Shown here: one piece after another, positions 24,801 through 35,560 of the stretch | Position numbering within the stretch: position 1 is the stretch's first letter | Layout of the letters: each line of letters starts with the position of its first letter | Assembly: GCA_008711295.1 (NCBI GenBank) | Contig: VUYV01000061.1 | Coordinates: 3,499,981 to 3,563,980 of the forward strand | Source of the DNA: Anarhynchus alexandrinus | Lineage: Eukaryota > Chordata > Aves > Charadriiformes > Charadriidae | Reading direction: 5' to 3' | DNA length: 64,000 bases | The notes under the pieces: generated by a model | The model's input: only the letters and a program-made list of their open reading frames with translations | Database searches by the model: none | Told to the model about the DNA's origin: nothing | Translations under genes and position numbers: made by a program

Positions 24801-26290
24801 AAGAGCACAGTGGACTACAGTGCAGAAGCAACCGAGTGGGGACTTATAAATCCAACAGCACCAGAGCCAACTGCGTACAACCACTTGTGTCTGTGCATCA
24901 TGTTTTTCGATACTTTCATTTCACGGAGCTTGAGATAGCAAATTTGCAGTGACTACGTCTTTGGGTTTGATCGGCTAAGGTTCTGCACGTTGCAGAAGGG
25001 ATTAACCTTTTCCTGTATGTGAGGTGGCCTGGAAACGATGGAGTACATTTCTTGGGGCACCACACCTGCCCTAAGAAGCCCAGCAGATCTGAACTGGCTC
25101 CGCACTCAGCCAGCTCTGAGGCTTCCTATCCAGGGCATGTTTAATCCACCTGGATTTGATTATAAATGGTTAATCCCCCTGGATAAACCACAGATGATAG
25201 GGACTGACTAAGCCCCTGCTGCATAAGAAATATCATTATTCGTTGACTCTAATAGTAGCTCATGTGATCTAAAATAGAATAGCCTGTTTTACCAGAAAAC
25301 TAAACAACTGAAAAAATAAAATGGAATTGGGTTTTTATCTTAACCATGGATTACATTGGAAAGGATTTTAAAAAGTGGATTTTAAAAGATTAATTTAAAA
25401 TAATCTCTACAGTTTGACGGGATTTAAAATTGTATTAATTTATTTTAAAATGTATTTAATGTCCTTTTAAAAAGTAATTTTCTTTCTTTCCTTGTTGCAT
25501 AAAAACTTACCTTCTGATTTGTACCATAACATTAGCCTAATGTTAGTTGATAGGTATTTAATTTTCACTTCAATTAATATTGACTCATAATGCCGTGAGT
25601 GCCGTTAACTTCAGTCCTATACCTAAATATCTGTGCATTGTGAGAAAACCCCCAAAATACCAGTTTCTGACCTGAGCCTTGTTGTTTTGTGTCTGATAGA
25701 ATTAGAAATCCATCTTCCAAATACTGTTTTTGTATCACTTTTTACACAGACAGAACTCAACAAGAAATCCTTTAAAACAAATAAAACACTGGGGGAAAAG
25801 ACACTTCTATTGTTTTAGTATTCCTGTTGTTACTTGAGGAAAACCAGTGAAAATGTTTTGAACAAAGGTATTCTTATGGTGTTATTTGGTTATTACCCTC
25901 CTTGTGAGATTAGAAATGTTCACAAAATGCAGTTAAAGATGATGGAAGTTGGAAGAAAATGGAGGAAAGAATGTGCTGTGGGTCCTCTAAAGTCAGATTT
26001 CTTGAAGTATTTCTTCCAAATGTGTTAAATGAGTGCTCCTTGCATTCATGAAGGTCTTCTTTCTGATTCCTGCTACGTCCATACATTTCATTTTTTCCCT
26101 CTGATTTCGTAACGAAATGCGAGATATGGATCATTGAACAGATATAAAGGCTTGTTAGTAGGTGGAATTTAGGTCTGGGATGAATAACGATGTGGGGAGA
26201 AGTGACTGTTGTGTGTCTAGCACAAAGGTATTTACATTACATTAATTCTGTGTCCTCTGTATGGTAAGGAGGTCAAGGTGTTTGTTCCGC
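21859..26290. other. Unassigned sequence with AT-rich block
   Basis: No gene is recognised. A moderately GC-rich stretch lies at about 22690-23170, and a strongly AT-rich block built from TTTTAAAA-like motifs lies at about 25300-25490. A short direct repeat of TTAATCCNCCTGGAT occurs near 25141-25190. The frame of 121 codons at 24573-24938 has no recognisable motif. Confidence 0.55.
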
Positions 26291-26376
26291 TTTTTTCTTT
26301 CTTTCTTTCTTTTTTTTCTTTCTTTTTTCTTTCTTTTTTCTTTCTTTTTTCTTTCTTTCTTTCTTTCTTTCTTTTC
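26291..26376. repeat. (TTTC)n microsatellite
   Basis: Imperfect TTTC/TTTTTTC units form a pyrimidine-only microsatellite on the plus strand. Its last part together with the following TGCTTGATATTAGAAAGAAT is repeated after the N at 26397. The Lys/Arg-rich minus-strand open frame over it is a by-product of the repeat. Confidence 0.95.
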
Positions 26377-26455
26377 TGCTTGATATTAGAAAGAATNTCT
26401 TTCTTTCTTTTTTCTTTCTTTCTTTCTTTCTTTTCTGCTTGATATTAGAAAGAAT
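26341..26455. repeat. Direct repeat of microsatellite end across an N
   Basis: About 56 bases, comprising the tail of the TTTC tract and TGCTTGATATTAGAAAGAAT, occur immediately before and immediately after the single N at 26397. The microsatellite is a natural place for an assembly to break. The two ends overlap but were laid end to end. Confidence 0.85.
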
Positions 26456-26469
26456 GAAAATCCCTTTCT

Positions 26470-26687
26470 GGGTAGGGTCAGAAATATAATTGGGAAGCAA
26501 GGTATTACACACGAAATTAAATGTAATTTTTCTGGATGAACTCATCCATGGTGAGAAGAATCAGAAAATGTCTTTCTTCATACAGATTTTTTTTTTCCAG
26601 AAAATAAAGGAATATGTGGATAATTCTTTATGAAAACACACTTGTGTGAATATCAGACCTGGTAGAATAATGAGATATCATATTTTA
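26470..26687. repeat. Direct duplication, copy 1 (about 218 bp)
   Basis: This unit starts GGGTAGGGTCAGAAATATAA and ends TATCATATTTTA, directly before the N at 26688. It is repeated from 26689. No gene lies in it. Between the copies I see two substitutions (AAAATAAAGG versus AAACTAAAGG, CAGACCTGG versus CAGAGCTGG) and two indels (5 bases near the start, one C after the T10 run). Confidence 0.92.
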
Positions 26688-26688
26688 N
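26688..26688. other. Single-N assembly join
   Basis: A lone N separates two near-identical copies of about 215 bases. This marks a contig join of undefined size rather than a single ambiguous base. Confidence 0.85.
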
Positions 26689-26902
26689 GGGTAGGGTCTA
26701 TAATTGGGAAGCAAGGTATTACACACGAAATTAAATGTAATTTTTCTGGATGAACTCATCCATGGTGAGAAGAATCAGAAAATGTCTTTCTTCATACAGA
26801 TTTTTTTTTTCCCAGAAACTAAAGGAATATGTGGATAATTCTTTATGAAAACACACTTGTGTGAATATCAGAGCTGGTAGAATAATGAGATATCATATTT
26901 TA
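26689..26902. repeat. Direct duplication, copy 2 (about 214 bp)
   Basis: Second copy of the unit that precedes the N. It begins GGGTAGGGTCTATAATTGGG and continues past the shared end into TTTCCCTTGCTTAC, so this copy carries the true downstream flank while the first carries the true upstream flank. The small differences fit two alleles of one locus. Confidence 0.92.
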
Positions 26903-27374
26903 TTTCCCTTGCTTACTTTCCAGCTGAGAAGGGTAACAATACTATACAAAAGTAAGTTCTTAATCAGTCCAGACAAGTCCTAGCCTGCCAGTTGTTTGGT
27001 TTTGGTTTTGTTTGGGTTTTTTTTTTTTTTACTGAAGAGAAAGAGAATTACTTTATCTTGATGTTTACAATAACTTAAAGACCAACTGGATTGCTAGCTA
27101 GTTTAGATTCCACTCACGTAGGAAGAAAACAGTCTATCCAATTTCAAGGTATTTCAAATACGCTCTCCAGTCTCATGTATTTGTTATACAAATATATGAT
27201 CTTTCTAATACCACCTCTATAAGCAGATATCTCCACGCTATTAACATGATTTTCTGCTCACAGCAGTTATACTCCAATACAGACCCATTGGTTTTAGTGA
27301 GTTATTTCAATGTTTATGTAAACATCTTAATAAAATGAGAATGTTGCCTAAGGTTTTTTTACCTGTTGTAAAAG

Positions 27375-27800
27375 TACACCAGAAACACAATGAACCCAAA
27401 AAACATTTACTGCAAAGCAAACCTTTATTTTCTTTTCCTTAAAATGACCACTTCCTTATTTTCCAGACACGGAAAGAGTATCGCAGAGGGAGCAAACTAC
27501 AGCTGACCACGCTCAAAACCCCTCCGTGCCCTCCCAATTGTGTATGAGGGTGGGAAACTCCTGCCTGGACACAGGATTGCACCTCTGGTGCTGCAGGGAA
27601 GGGCCATCTGGCCGCTGGGCTGAGTCTCATGGTCCATGTGGGCAAGAAACGAGGTGCCGGGCTGCTGAGGCTGACGGCTTTAGCTTCCCTTGGGAGTGGG
27701 AGCACAACCACCATGGCAGCCCCAGCTTCTTCTCACCCACGAAGCCCGCCCCAAGCTTGCTGCTGCCCTCGGGCTCAGAGCGAGGAGTTATGGCACTCCT
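27375..27800 (-). other. Possible 3' end of a minus-strand transcript or retrocopy
   Basis: Read on the minus strand, a GC-rich, relatively CpG-rich block (27800 down to about 27470) is followed by AATAAA at 27429-27424 and then by a GU-rich stretch at about 27404-27375 (TGTTTTTTGGGTTCATTGTG and on). That order is what a polyadenylation site looks like. A 91-codon minus frame (27439-27714) lies inside but resembles nothing I know. No A-tail is present, which argues against a simple processed pseudogene. Plus-strand frames of up to 119 codons cover the same block, so coding strand, if any, is undetermined. Confidence 0.25.
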
Positions 27801-30800
27801 GGCTCTGGGCCATGGGAGAGTATTTCACAATACAAAACTTATATGGTCGGGAAGGTTGATATGGTTTTCAGATATCATCCCGTGACTTGGACTTTAGACA
27901 CTTGGTACTTTTTATCATGCCCTCTGTCATTAGCATCTTACCGTCTCCTGCTAAGGATCCTAAGCCACCACTGAAGTTTCTTTGGTTCTCAGTACTTTTA
28001 TAAAGCTTCCTTTCATTCCTTTTTTCTATACCTTCTCAATTTTTCCATGCTTTAGAACATTTAATTGCTCTTAATTTTAATCGTTTTCTTCTTTTTAATT
28101 CACAATTCACAATACTCTATTTCTAACCACTGCTGTTCATTTTCTTACTGATCCAGAATAGTTTCAGCTACACTTATCCCTTCTTGGTTGCGGAGCTAGA
28201 TATCAGCCACCTAAATATCCCAAGCTAAATAGCTTGTATTCAGCTTCACACACTTTTTTTCTATTTACATTTTCCTTTCCAATTGTTTATGCTCCCAGCC
28301 TTCCCTAGCCTTGAGGAAGCAAATGTTTTTTACATAACTATATGAAAGTGTTGTCTGTTTCTCCGCAATGATTACAATCAATTCATGATTGCTGGTCTCT
28401 TGGCAAGCATTTATCCTTGGATGAACCAACGGTTATCTTTGCCTCTTAGAAAGGGAGTGATATAGAAATATCCTATGCTGCATACAATATCTCTTTGTTG
28501 GACATTATCTATAACTCATAGAAGCTCTGAAGATGCTCACCAACGTCTCATAAGTCTCTCCCCGTTTGTAACTTTCCATGTATTTTGACTGCCTTTGAGA
28601 TTAATTCTTCCTTTGCAGTTAGAATCTGGTTAATTCAAAGAGACACAGCCATGCCTGTTCTCCTCCTGCTTATTAACAATTAGCTCACTGACCGTGCGTG
28701 TTAGAGATTGTGATTAAGCAGTTCAGGTTTTTCAGAACCTGCAGATAACAAATGTCCTTCTCTCTCCTCCGTTCCCTTTGCACCACATATGTGTTCACCT
28801 CTTTTGCCCCCTCTCCATCCAAACAGTGATTTTGGCCATCACAGGACATGGCCTATGGACTTTCATGGGCTGTCATTATACTAAGGGGAGTCTCGAGCTC
28901 TGCCCTGAGTAGTGACCCAGATTCATCACAAATCATATAAGCAGCTTTCCTTCTGAAATGGCTTCAATTTTGTTTGAAAGAGGGTGGGTTGATGCTTCTG
29001 TGTTGTGCTAGGCTGTAGAGCGCTCTTCTACACCATATGCTCATCAAACAACTGCTAGAGGCGTTGGGATTTTAGTCAGTTGTGGCATAATTGCACTTGT
29101 GGACTAAAGCTTCAGCTTATTGCTGCCATTTATTGAGAGGCGGGTTGACCGGAAGGGGGAAGAGTGTTTAACAAGTAAGTATGCTTTAGCGCCTTCCAAC
29201 CTCCCTGCAGAAATACCGTTTAACCCAAGCACTTGCACCCTATAATGCAACCGTGGTCCTGCAGCCTTCTCTGTGTAAACAGCTCTGTGCCAGACTAATG
29301 CATGTCCCCGACACATGGTATTTAGAGATTTACAGCACATGTGCCCATACGTGAACTTTAAAAGTCCTCTGGGAACACAGGTGATCTGAAGCCCAGGGCT
29401 AATAGTTTATTAGCAATGTTATTTCCATTTCAATTAAAACAATTAGAGCAATATAAAATTGAAGTAACTAAATAAAAAAGTAGCTACCTAAGGGACAAGT
29501 ATGCAGTAAAAAATTCATTGCTTATGAGAGATTGAATCTTTTCCATCTAGTCTTCCTAAAACTTCGGGTGATTTTGCACAGTTTGTCTGAAAGATTAGTA
29601 TTTGTCTTGTGTGTTCTTGACACTTACATTATTGCAGGGTTCAATGTGGGTCGAAAGAGATTATTTAGGTCTATATAGGGATGTCCATAGTATAAGGTAG
29701 TAATATTGGTAAAATATATTCAAAACCAACACAGAATAGTAAGTTTTCCAATTGCTTTGGGGTTACAGTAGGAGATTTTTTACAGCCTAGTTTCAGTTTT
29801 CCCTCAATTCCTCTATTATAAGCAATTTAGTTACGTATTTTCTTATGAAAGCACTAATTAAGTTGTCAAACTTTTATATTTAAATTGAAATATTACTATG
29901 AGGGTTTAATGGCAGAAGAAAATGCTGAGTTTTATTAATCAGTGTTAATGATTTATGACACTGCACACTGAGTTTCTTGTGTTTTCTGTTTCAAATTAAA
30001 TCAAATACACACAAGAAAGCTATTGCATGAGAAAACTAAATGTCCTTACAGCAGTGTTTAATTCTTTCCTGCCTTTATGTAATAAGAAACGGTAAATATA
30101 ACACATAGCTTAAACCATGGTATTAAATATAATACAGACCTTAAGTCATATTGTAATATAAAGAAAATTTAATGTCAAGACAATTTCCCTTGAAACTGTT
30201 TTTCACCTGCAGACTGGGATTCTAAATGCACGAAATAAAGTATGATAAATAATTGAATTCTGCCTGTAAAATTTCATCTATAATACAAAAAGTGGTCTGT
30301 TCACAAAACCTGGTAGGTGTTTTGATATTGTCTTAACAGATCAGATTTGCTTTTCAGTTTAGGAAAACCCTCAGTGATTCCATTCAGTACAGGTATGAAA
30401 AGGTCAATCATTTGGTTTTCTTTCATGTAGTGATAATGTTGGCATAATTTATGTTAGACACTGTTGAGGCTTTTGCAATGGCTGACAATGGTGTTTTTAT
30501 TTGTGGGTGTTACAGTGCTGAACGAATAAACATATGCAAAAGTTTATATATTCTGTAAAGGAAGAGTTGCAAGACACAAACAGGAAAAGAATAGTTGGTA
30601 TTGATATCCTCCTGTAGCTCTCTAGTGAAGGGAAAAGCTAAAGCAGTTTTGAGATACCAGATTTGAAACATGCAGATGTAAGAATAACACAGAATAATAA
30701 TGGAAAAATGTGAATTTTTGGGTTGTGAGAATTCTTAGTAGGGAAAATGACAAAGACCATATAAAAGACCTTACTGCAGAAAGACGAAAAAATGTTTAAA

Positions 30801-31275
30801 ATTAATCCACATTTTACATTCTTTAATCTTCTGCTGTATTTACTTTTTAGAAAAAATAAGTAATACATGAGCAAAGAGAAATTTTTAAAAGGAGTGGATG
30901 GAGAATCCATTAAACCTTCATGTTTTGATTAAAGGAAGTTTTTCTGATCAAATGTGTGACAATGTTGCAAACGAGTGGCTTTGAAAAGTTCAGATTACCA
31001 CAAAGGTAGGTTTGGTTAAATGGTTGTTTGCTAAAGTCTTCAACTCAGTTTTCTTTAGTACTCTAAATGTTTACATCTAGTGAAGTGTTTTTCTTGATAA
31101 TTAGGGAAGTCCAAATCTGTAAATCCAACATAGTGCTAAATCCATGTAAACTTTGCCTGTATTAGACTACAACATTACAAGATCTGGCACATAATACCTG
31201 TAGCCTTAGATAAAGACAAAATGATATGTAGTTCATTTTCATCAGGGATTAAGGAATCCCATTCATTAGTAGGTA

Positions 31276-31315
31276 TAAATATATATATATAAAGTAAATA
31301 TATATATATAAAGTA
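31276..31315. repeat. TA-rich direct repeat
   Basis: The 21-mer TAAATATATATATATAAAG plus TA occurs twice with a 19-base period. Confidence 0.9.
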
Positions 31316-32847
31316 ATTGTGTGATATGATTTCCATCACAGAACAATTCTTCCCTGATACCAAAAAATTAACGTCCATAGCCCTTTTTACAGTTTTGTTT
31401 TTAATAATATCCTGATTTCAAAACAGACAATTGAAGTCATTAACTTTCTTATTAAACTTTGTTTGATAGGTTCAAACTGCAGCAAATCATAAACCAATCT
31501 TCATTTGTTTTAAATTATTCAGAAGGAAATGAGACCCAGTAGAGTGCTCCTGTCTTCTGAGTCGGCATAAAGGCAATGAAAAAGCGCTGTTTAGTTCAAA
31601 ATGGTATTGAAACTGATTTACACCATCAAATAAAGTGTGCTTCTCATTTATTGTTGCTTAGATATTAACATATATCATGAACACTGCTCAGTTTATATCT
31701 GCGTGGATACACTCCAACAAAGCAGGCATTTCTGTAAAGCTGTCAGGAAAACAAACCTGTTACCACACAAAAATACATGCAACACTCCGAATGCTCTATT
31801 TTAATGAATTTCTTGTGCTGTGCTTATCCCAGGCTGTGAGGCAGATGACAGTGATTTATAACTCGCAGAGCAGTAGCCCTGATAGGATGATGAAGGACTG
31901 TTTCTCCTTATTATGCCAGCAGAGCTTCTTTTCATCTCTTCTCTTATTCTCTGTTCATTGTTTGCCCTTGCCATCATCAGTCACCAGGCAGTGCAGTTTA
32001 CAAACACTGTTTTGGCTGGCAGAAAATAAATTGTTCAGCCAATGATGTGAAATCTATCAAATTCCTCCTAAGCTGCATCTTGAAACCCCTATTCAAGCTC
32101 TTGTCTGAGGCTGATCCATAGCGTAGATAACATTTTACTTCTAAGAGATAGATTCTTTCCCTTCTCTCTCGTTATCCAGAGCAAGATGCATTTCCTTTAA
32201 TCTTTCTGCAAGCAAAGGCTGACCAACTTCCAAGAGCTGTAGAGACTAAATCGTTTGCCTCTGGACCTTTTTTGATTTTGTTACAAAACCCACACAGACA
32301 GCTTTATGGAGGGGTAGTAAAGCAATATTCATCATTCTGGGTAACCAAATATGAGTAACACCCAACACAGTAAATAAGTACCTGAACTTCGTTGTTGAAA
32401 AGATAACATAGAAACCAGAAAGGTGACAGGGACAGGTCTAACACCAGAAGCAAACAATGCATCATGTTTATCTGCTTGGCAGTATCCACACAAAGTCATT
32501 TAAACTATAAAGGCATGTTTGTTTGAATGGCTTGGTATAATCCACAAGCAAATCAGTTGGCTGCAAATGACTGAAGCTGCTGAATAGGAAATTAGGTACT
32601 TGTAGATTTAATTAAAAAAAAAGTAAATTAAAAAATCTGGATTACAAATCTGAGCAAAAGAAAAAGTCCACTCTCTGATATGGCTTTCCTTAAATAATCT
32701 AGCTATAGGACAGAGTTGGTGTGACCATAATGTGACTAGAGACAGACTAGAACATAATAAAGAACAGGATTTGCAGAGTATGAAAACTGAAGGGGAAGTG
32801 GAGTCTTTCAGTGCCATACATACATGCATTTTAAACTGTTTGGACAA

Positions 32848-33020
32848 CATAGAATCATAGAATGGTTTAGGTTGGAAAGGACCTTGAAGATCATCGAGTT
32901 CCAACCCCCCTGCCATAGGCAGGGACACCTCCCACTAGACCAGGTTGCCCAAGGCCATGTCCAGCCTGGCCTTGAACACCTCCAGGGATGGGGCCTCAAC
33001 AACCTCTCTGGGCAACCTGT
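32848..33020 (-). mobile_element. CR1 non-LTR retrotransposon, 3' tail
   Basis: On the minus strand the element ends in CATTCTATGATTCTATG at its 3' terminus (plus-strand 32848-32865), preceded by a 3' UTR with TTCCAACCTAAACC and AACTCGATGATCTTCAAGG. The ORF2 stop TAG reads at 32937-32935 after ...LGNLV. The visible ORF2 end includes the [12 protein letters not shown] region without frameshift. Sequence is very close to the copy at 8 kb, so this is probably the same subfamily and comparatively young. The element is cut by the 28-N gap, beyond which an in-frame reverse transcriptase region fragment lies in the same orientation. Confidence 0.96.
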
Positions 33021-33048
33021 NNNNNNNNNNNNNNNNNNNNNNNNNNNN
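33021..33048. other. Assembly gap, 28 N
   Basis: A run of 28 N lies inside the CR1. In a full CR1 the segments on its two sides are roughly 2 kb apart (established family layout, approximate), so either the gap is far larger than 28 bases or the element has an internal deletion. Confidence 0.95.
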
Positions 33049-33270
33049 GATGTATCTCATCAGGTCCCATGGACTTGTGCACCTTCAGGTTCCTCAGGTG
33101 GTCCCGCACTTGATCTTCTTCTACAGTGGGCGGTTCTCCATTTTCCCAATCCTGGCTTTTGCATTCTGCATCTCGGGCAGTGTGGCTGCAGTCCTTGCCA
33201 GTGAAGACTGAGGCAAAAAAGTCATTGAGTACCTCAGCCCTGTCTCTATCCCAGGTAACCAGTTCTTGTG
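33049..33270 (-). pseudogene. CR1 ORF2 fragment, N-terminal edge of reverse transcriptase
   Basis: Reading the minus strand from about 33270 to 33049 gives one open frame of about 73 residues. Landmarks in order are QELVTWDRDRAEVLNDFFA, SVFTGKDC, a variable acidic stretch with QDWENGEPPTVEEDQVRDHL and then RNLKVHKSMGPDEIH. The last block is the KS-GPD-IHP motif at the start of the CR1 reverse transcriptase domain. No stop or frameshift is seen. It lies in the correct order and orientation to belong with the CR1 3' tail at 32848-33020. The 5' border falls at about 33270, exactly where the duplicated block begins. Without the catalytic FADD region and the endonuclease, which are not present here, no function can be claimed. 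Confidence 0.9.
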
Positions 33271-33273
33271 TTT

Positions 33274-33889
33274 AAAATCTTGAAAGATACTCAGTAACCA
33301 TCATTATTAAGAACTATGAGATCACAGGCTGAGAGTAACAAAAAGATAATTTACTCTGACAGTCTACTACATGTGTATCTTAACATGCGTTTGAATGATT
33401 TGAAGTATGATAAATATTAGTTTGGCCTCTTTTCTATGGTAGCCCTTATAAGATGATGAACCTGAAGTTACTGCTAGGCCTGAGTTTGGAGGTCACTATG
33501 AAAAGAAAACATTTTTTCAGTGTTCTGACCTGTTCTATGCACCTGTTAACTGGATTTACTGTTTATGGCTCACATGGCGGTGATAGCAATGATTAAAATT
33601 TTTCCACAATGAAACTAGGGAACGAAATGAGTATTTTTCAAGAGTTTTGCTCTGCACAAATCTCTTGTAGGTGCCAATAATTATTTGCCATTAACAACTG
33701 GAAATAAAAATGTGCATAAAGTAGCCAGGAGTAAGAGTTTCAACCCTCTGGGTAGTATTTCTTGAATTTGTAGTAGTTTATATGTGTTTCCCATGCTCCT
33801 TTGCTTTACTTGTCTACACTGGTAATGCTAGGACTGCAGGATATCCTCAAGGCTCGGTTGATAGACACCTCAGCCCATTTTCATATATA
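33274..33889. repeat. Direct duplication, copy 1 (616 bp)
   Basis: The block starts AAAATCTTGAAAGATACTCA directly beside the CR1 fragment and runs to the N at 33890. It recurs at 33891 with a constant offset of 617 and no difference that I can find until 33880. Its last bases (TTTTCATATATA) diverge from the second copy. No gene or repeat family is recognised within it. Confidence 0.95.
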
Positions 33890-33890
33890 N
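33890..33890. other. Single-N assembly join
   Basis: A lone N lies exactly between two copies of a 600-base block and marks an unmerged contig overlap. Confidence 0.88.
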
Positions 33891-34502
33891 AAAATCTTGA
33901 AAGATACTCAGTAACCATCATTATTAAGAACTATGAGATCACAGGCTGAGAGTAACAAAAAGATAATTTACTCTGACAGTCTACTACATGTGTATCTTAA
34001 CATGCGTTTGAATGATTTGAAGTATGATAAATATTAGTTTGGCCTCTTTTCTATGGTAGCCCTTATAAGATGATGAACCTGAAGTTACTGCTAGGCCTGA
34101 GTTTGGAGGTCACTATGAAAAGAAAACATTTTTTCAGTGTTCTGACCTGTTCTATGCACCTGTTAACTGGATTTACTGTTTATGGCTCACATGGCGGTGA
34201 TAGCAATGATTAAAATTTTTCCACAATGAAACTAGGGAACGAAATGAGTATTTTTCAAGAGTTTTGCTCTGCACAAATCTCTTGTAGGTGCCAATAATTA
34301 TTTGCCATTAACAACTGGAAATAAAAATGTGCATAAAGTAGCCAGGAGTAAGAGTTTCAACCCTCTGGGTAGTATTTCTTGAATTTGTAGTAGTTTATAT
34401 GTGTTTCCCATGCTCCTTTGCTTTACTTGTCTACACTGGTAATGCTAGGACTGCAGGATATCCTCAAGGCTCGGTTGATAGACACCTCAGCCCATTATCA
34501 TA
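33891..34502. repeat. Direct duplication, copy 2 (about 612 bp)
   Basis: This is the second copy of the block that begins at 33274. It starts at the very same base (AAAATCTTGAAAG) at which copy 1 leaves the CR1, which means this contig began at the repeat boundary. It continues into new sequence after about 34502. Confidence 0.95.
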
Positions 34503-35510
34503 CTGTTCAGTCTCAACCTGCGTGACATGCGGTGCACCACCCCTGTAAAGAACTGAATATCTTAAGGTGATCTAAACCATTCCAGTCTGCAGAAGACTAA
34601 GCTGTGGGGTACTGCAGGCTCAGCACAGGAGACTGCAGTGCTGTCAGTGCCGGAGCCCTGGGAAGACAGGTCAGGAGGGAGATCTCTCCCACCCTGCTGT
34701 GGGTCCCATGGTTCCTACCTGTCTGAAGTAGGGAAAAAGCAAAATAAACTCATTGATCCCAAGTCTGGCATTCATTTTGATTCCCAATTTTGTGATCAAG
34801 TCACAGTAGCCAAGTGTCTGAGGTCACACGAGTGTCTCAGGACCAGTGAAGAGTTTACCTGTCCCACCAGTCTGGGCTGTTGAGAAGTTTCAGACCTGCT
34901 GTTGATTCAGAGGAGATGGGGTACAGCCACCTCCACCCCAACTACTTCATAGTTAGCTTTTCAGAAATGCGTTAGCAACCAATATGTCATTCATCTGATC
35001 TTTTTTTTTCTGGTACAGCAGAGTCTGGTCCTCAGAATGGTAAAAATCAGGATGAAAAACAGGTTTGCTGTAAAAATTTTGGGGGCGTTCTTTAGTCCTT
35101 TTAAAGTAACAAAGTAGGGAAGTGTGTTTTGGTAAGTTTGATTAAGTGCTATGTAATATCTCTCTCATTCCTTTTTGTTTTAGTCATCAGACTGTCACAG
35201 CTATCTAGCTATCAAACTGTCTAAAGTATTTGTTTTAACAATTGAATTTGTGCTTTGGCAGCCTCCTCAGGCAGTAAAGTTGGTGGATTTTTAAATTACT
35301 GCTTAGATACTTATGAGACTGGCTGCTGATGTCCATTCAATTTGCTTTTTATCTTTCTGTGAGCACAGTAATTTTTATTGGATTTTTTTTTGCTCATTTT
35401 TGAGGAAACTAAACAGCTACTTTTTGGTTTTCTGTATACTTCCAACCCTTTCGAAGATCAGCAACTCTGCAGATGCCTTCCTTTATGGAAATGTTTGAAA
35501 TTTATCCTGT
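34503..35510. other. Unassigned sequence with a GC-richer block
   Basis: The first 400 bases are richer in GC than the surroundings, with an AATAAA at 34743-34748 on the plus strand and an 81-codon frame at 34638-34883 that I do not recognise. It could be part of an LTR or the 3' end of a transcript, but neither can be shown. The remainder is AT-rich. Confidence 0.4.
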
Positions 35511-35560
35511 GAATACAGGGCTGGAAGAGAGCACCCATGTCACTGAGTCCAGCGTTCAGC
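35511..35560 (-). mobile_element. Very old CR1-like 3' tail
   Basis: The plus strand reads GAATACAGGGCTGGAAGAGA followed by GCACCCATGTCACTGAGTCC and AGC. This matches, with many changes, the reverse complement of the CR1 3' UTR end (AGGGCTGGAAGGGACC...TCATCGAGTCCA...). Only about 50 bases are recognisable and the octamer end is gone, so it is either a very old CR1 or a related ancient LINE. Confidence 0.5.

Larger units (their letters stand above)
26903..32847. other. Unassigned sequence with one GC-rich island
   Basis: No gene is recognised. A GC-rich island lies at about 27470-27800 (described separately). The sequence from 28000 to 28320 is pyrimidine-biased. From 29340 to 31640 it is AT-rich, with a short TA-rich direct repeat at 31276-31315. 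Frames are short and unlike known proteins. Confidence 0.55.

Noticed and set aside
26273..26545. Lys/Arg/Glu-rich 90-codon minus-strand frame
   Set aside because: It is the translation of the TTTC microsatellite and runs through an N join.
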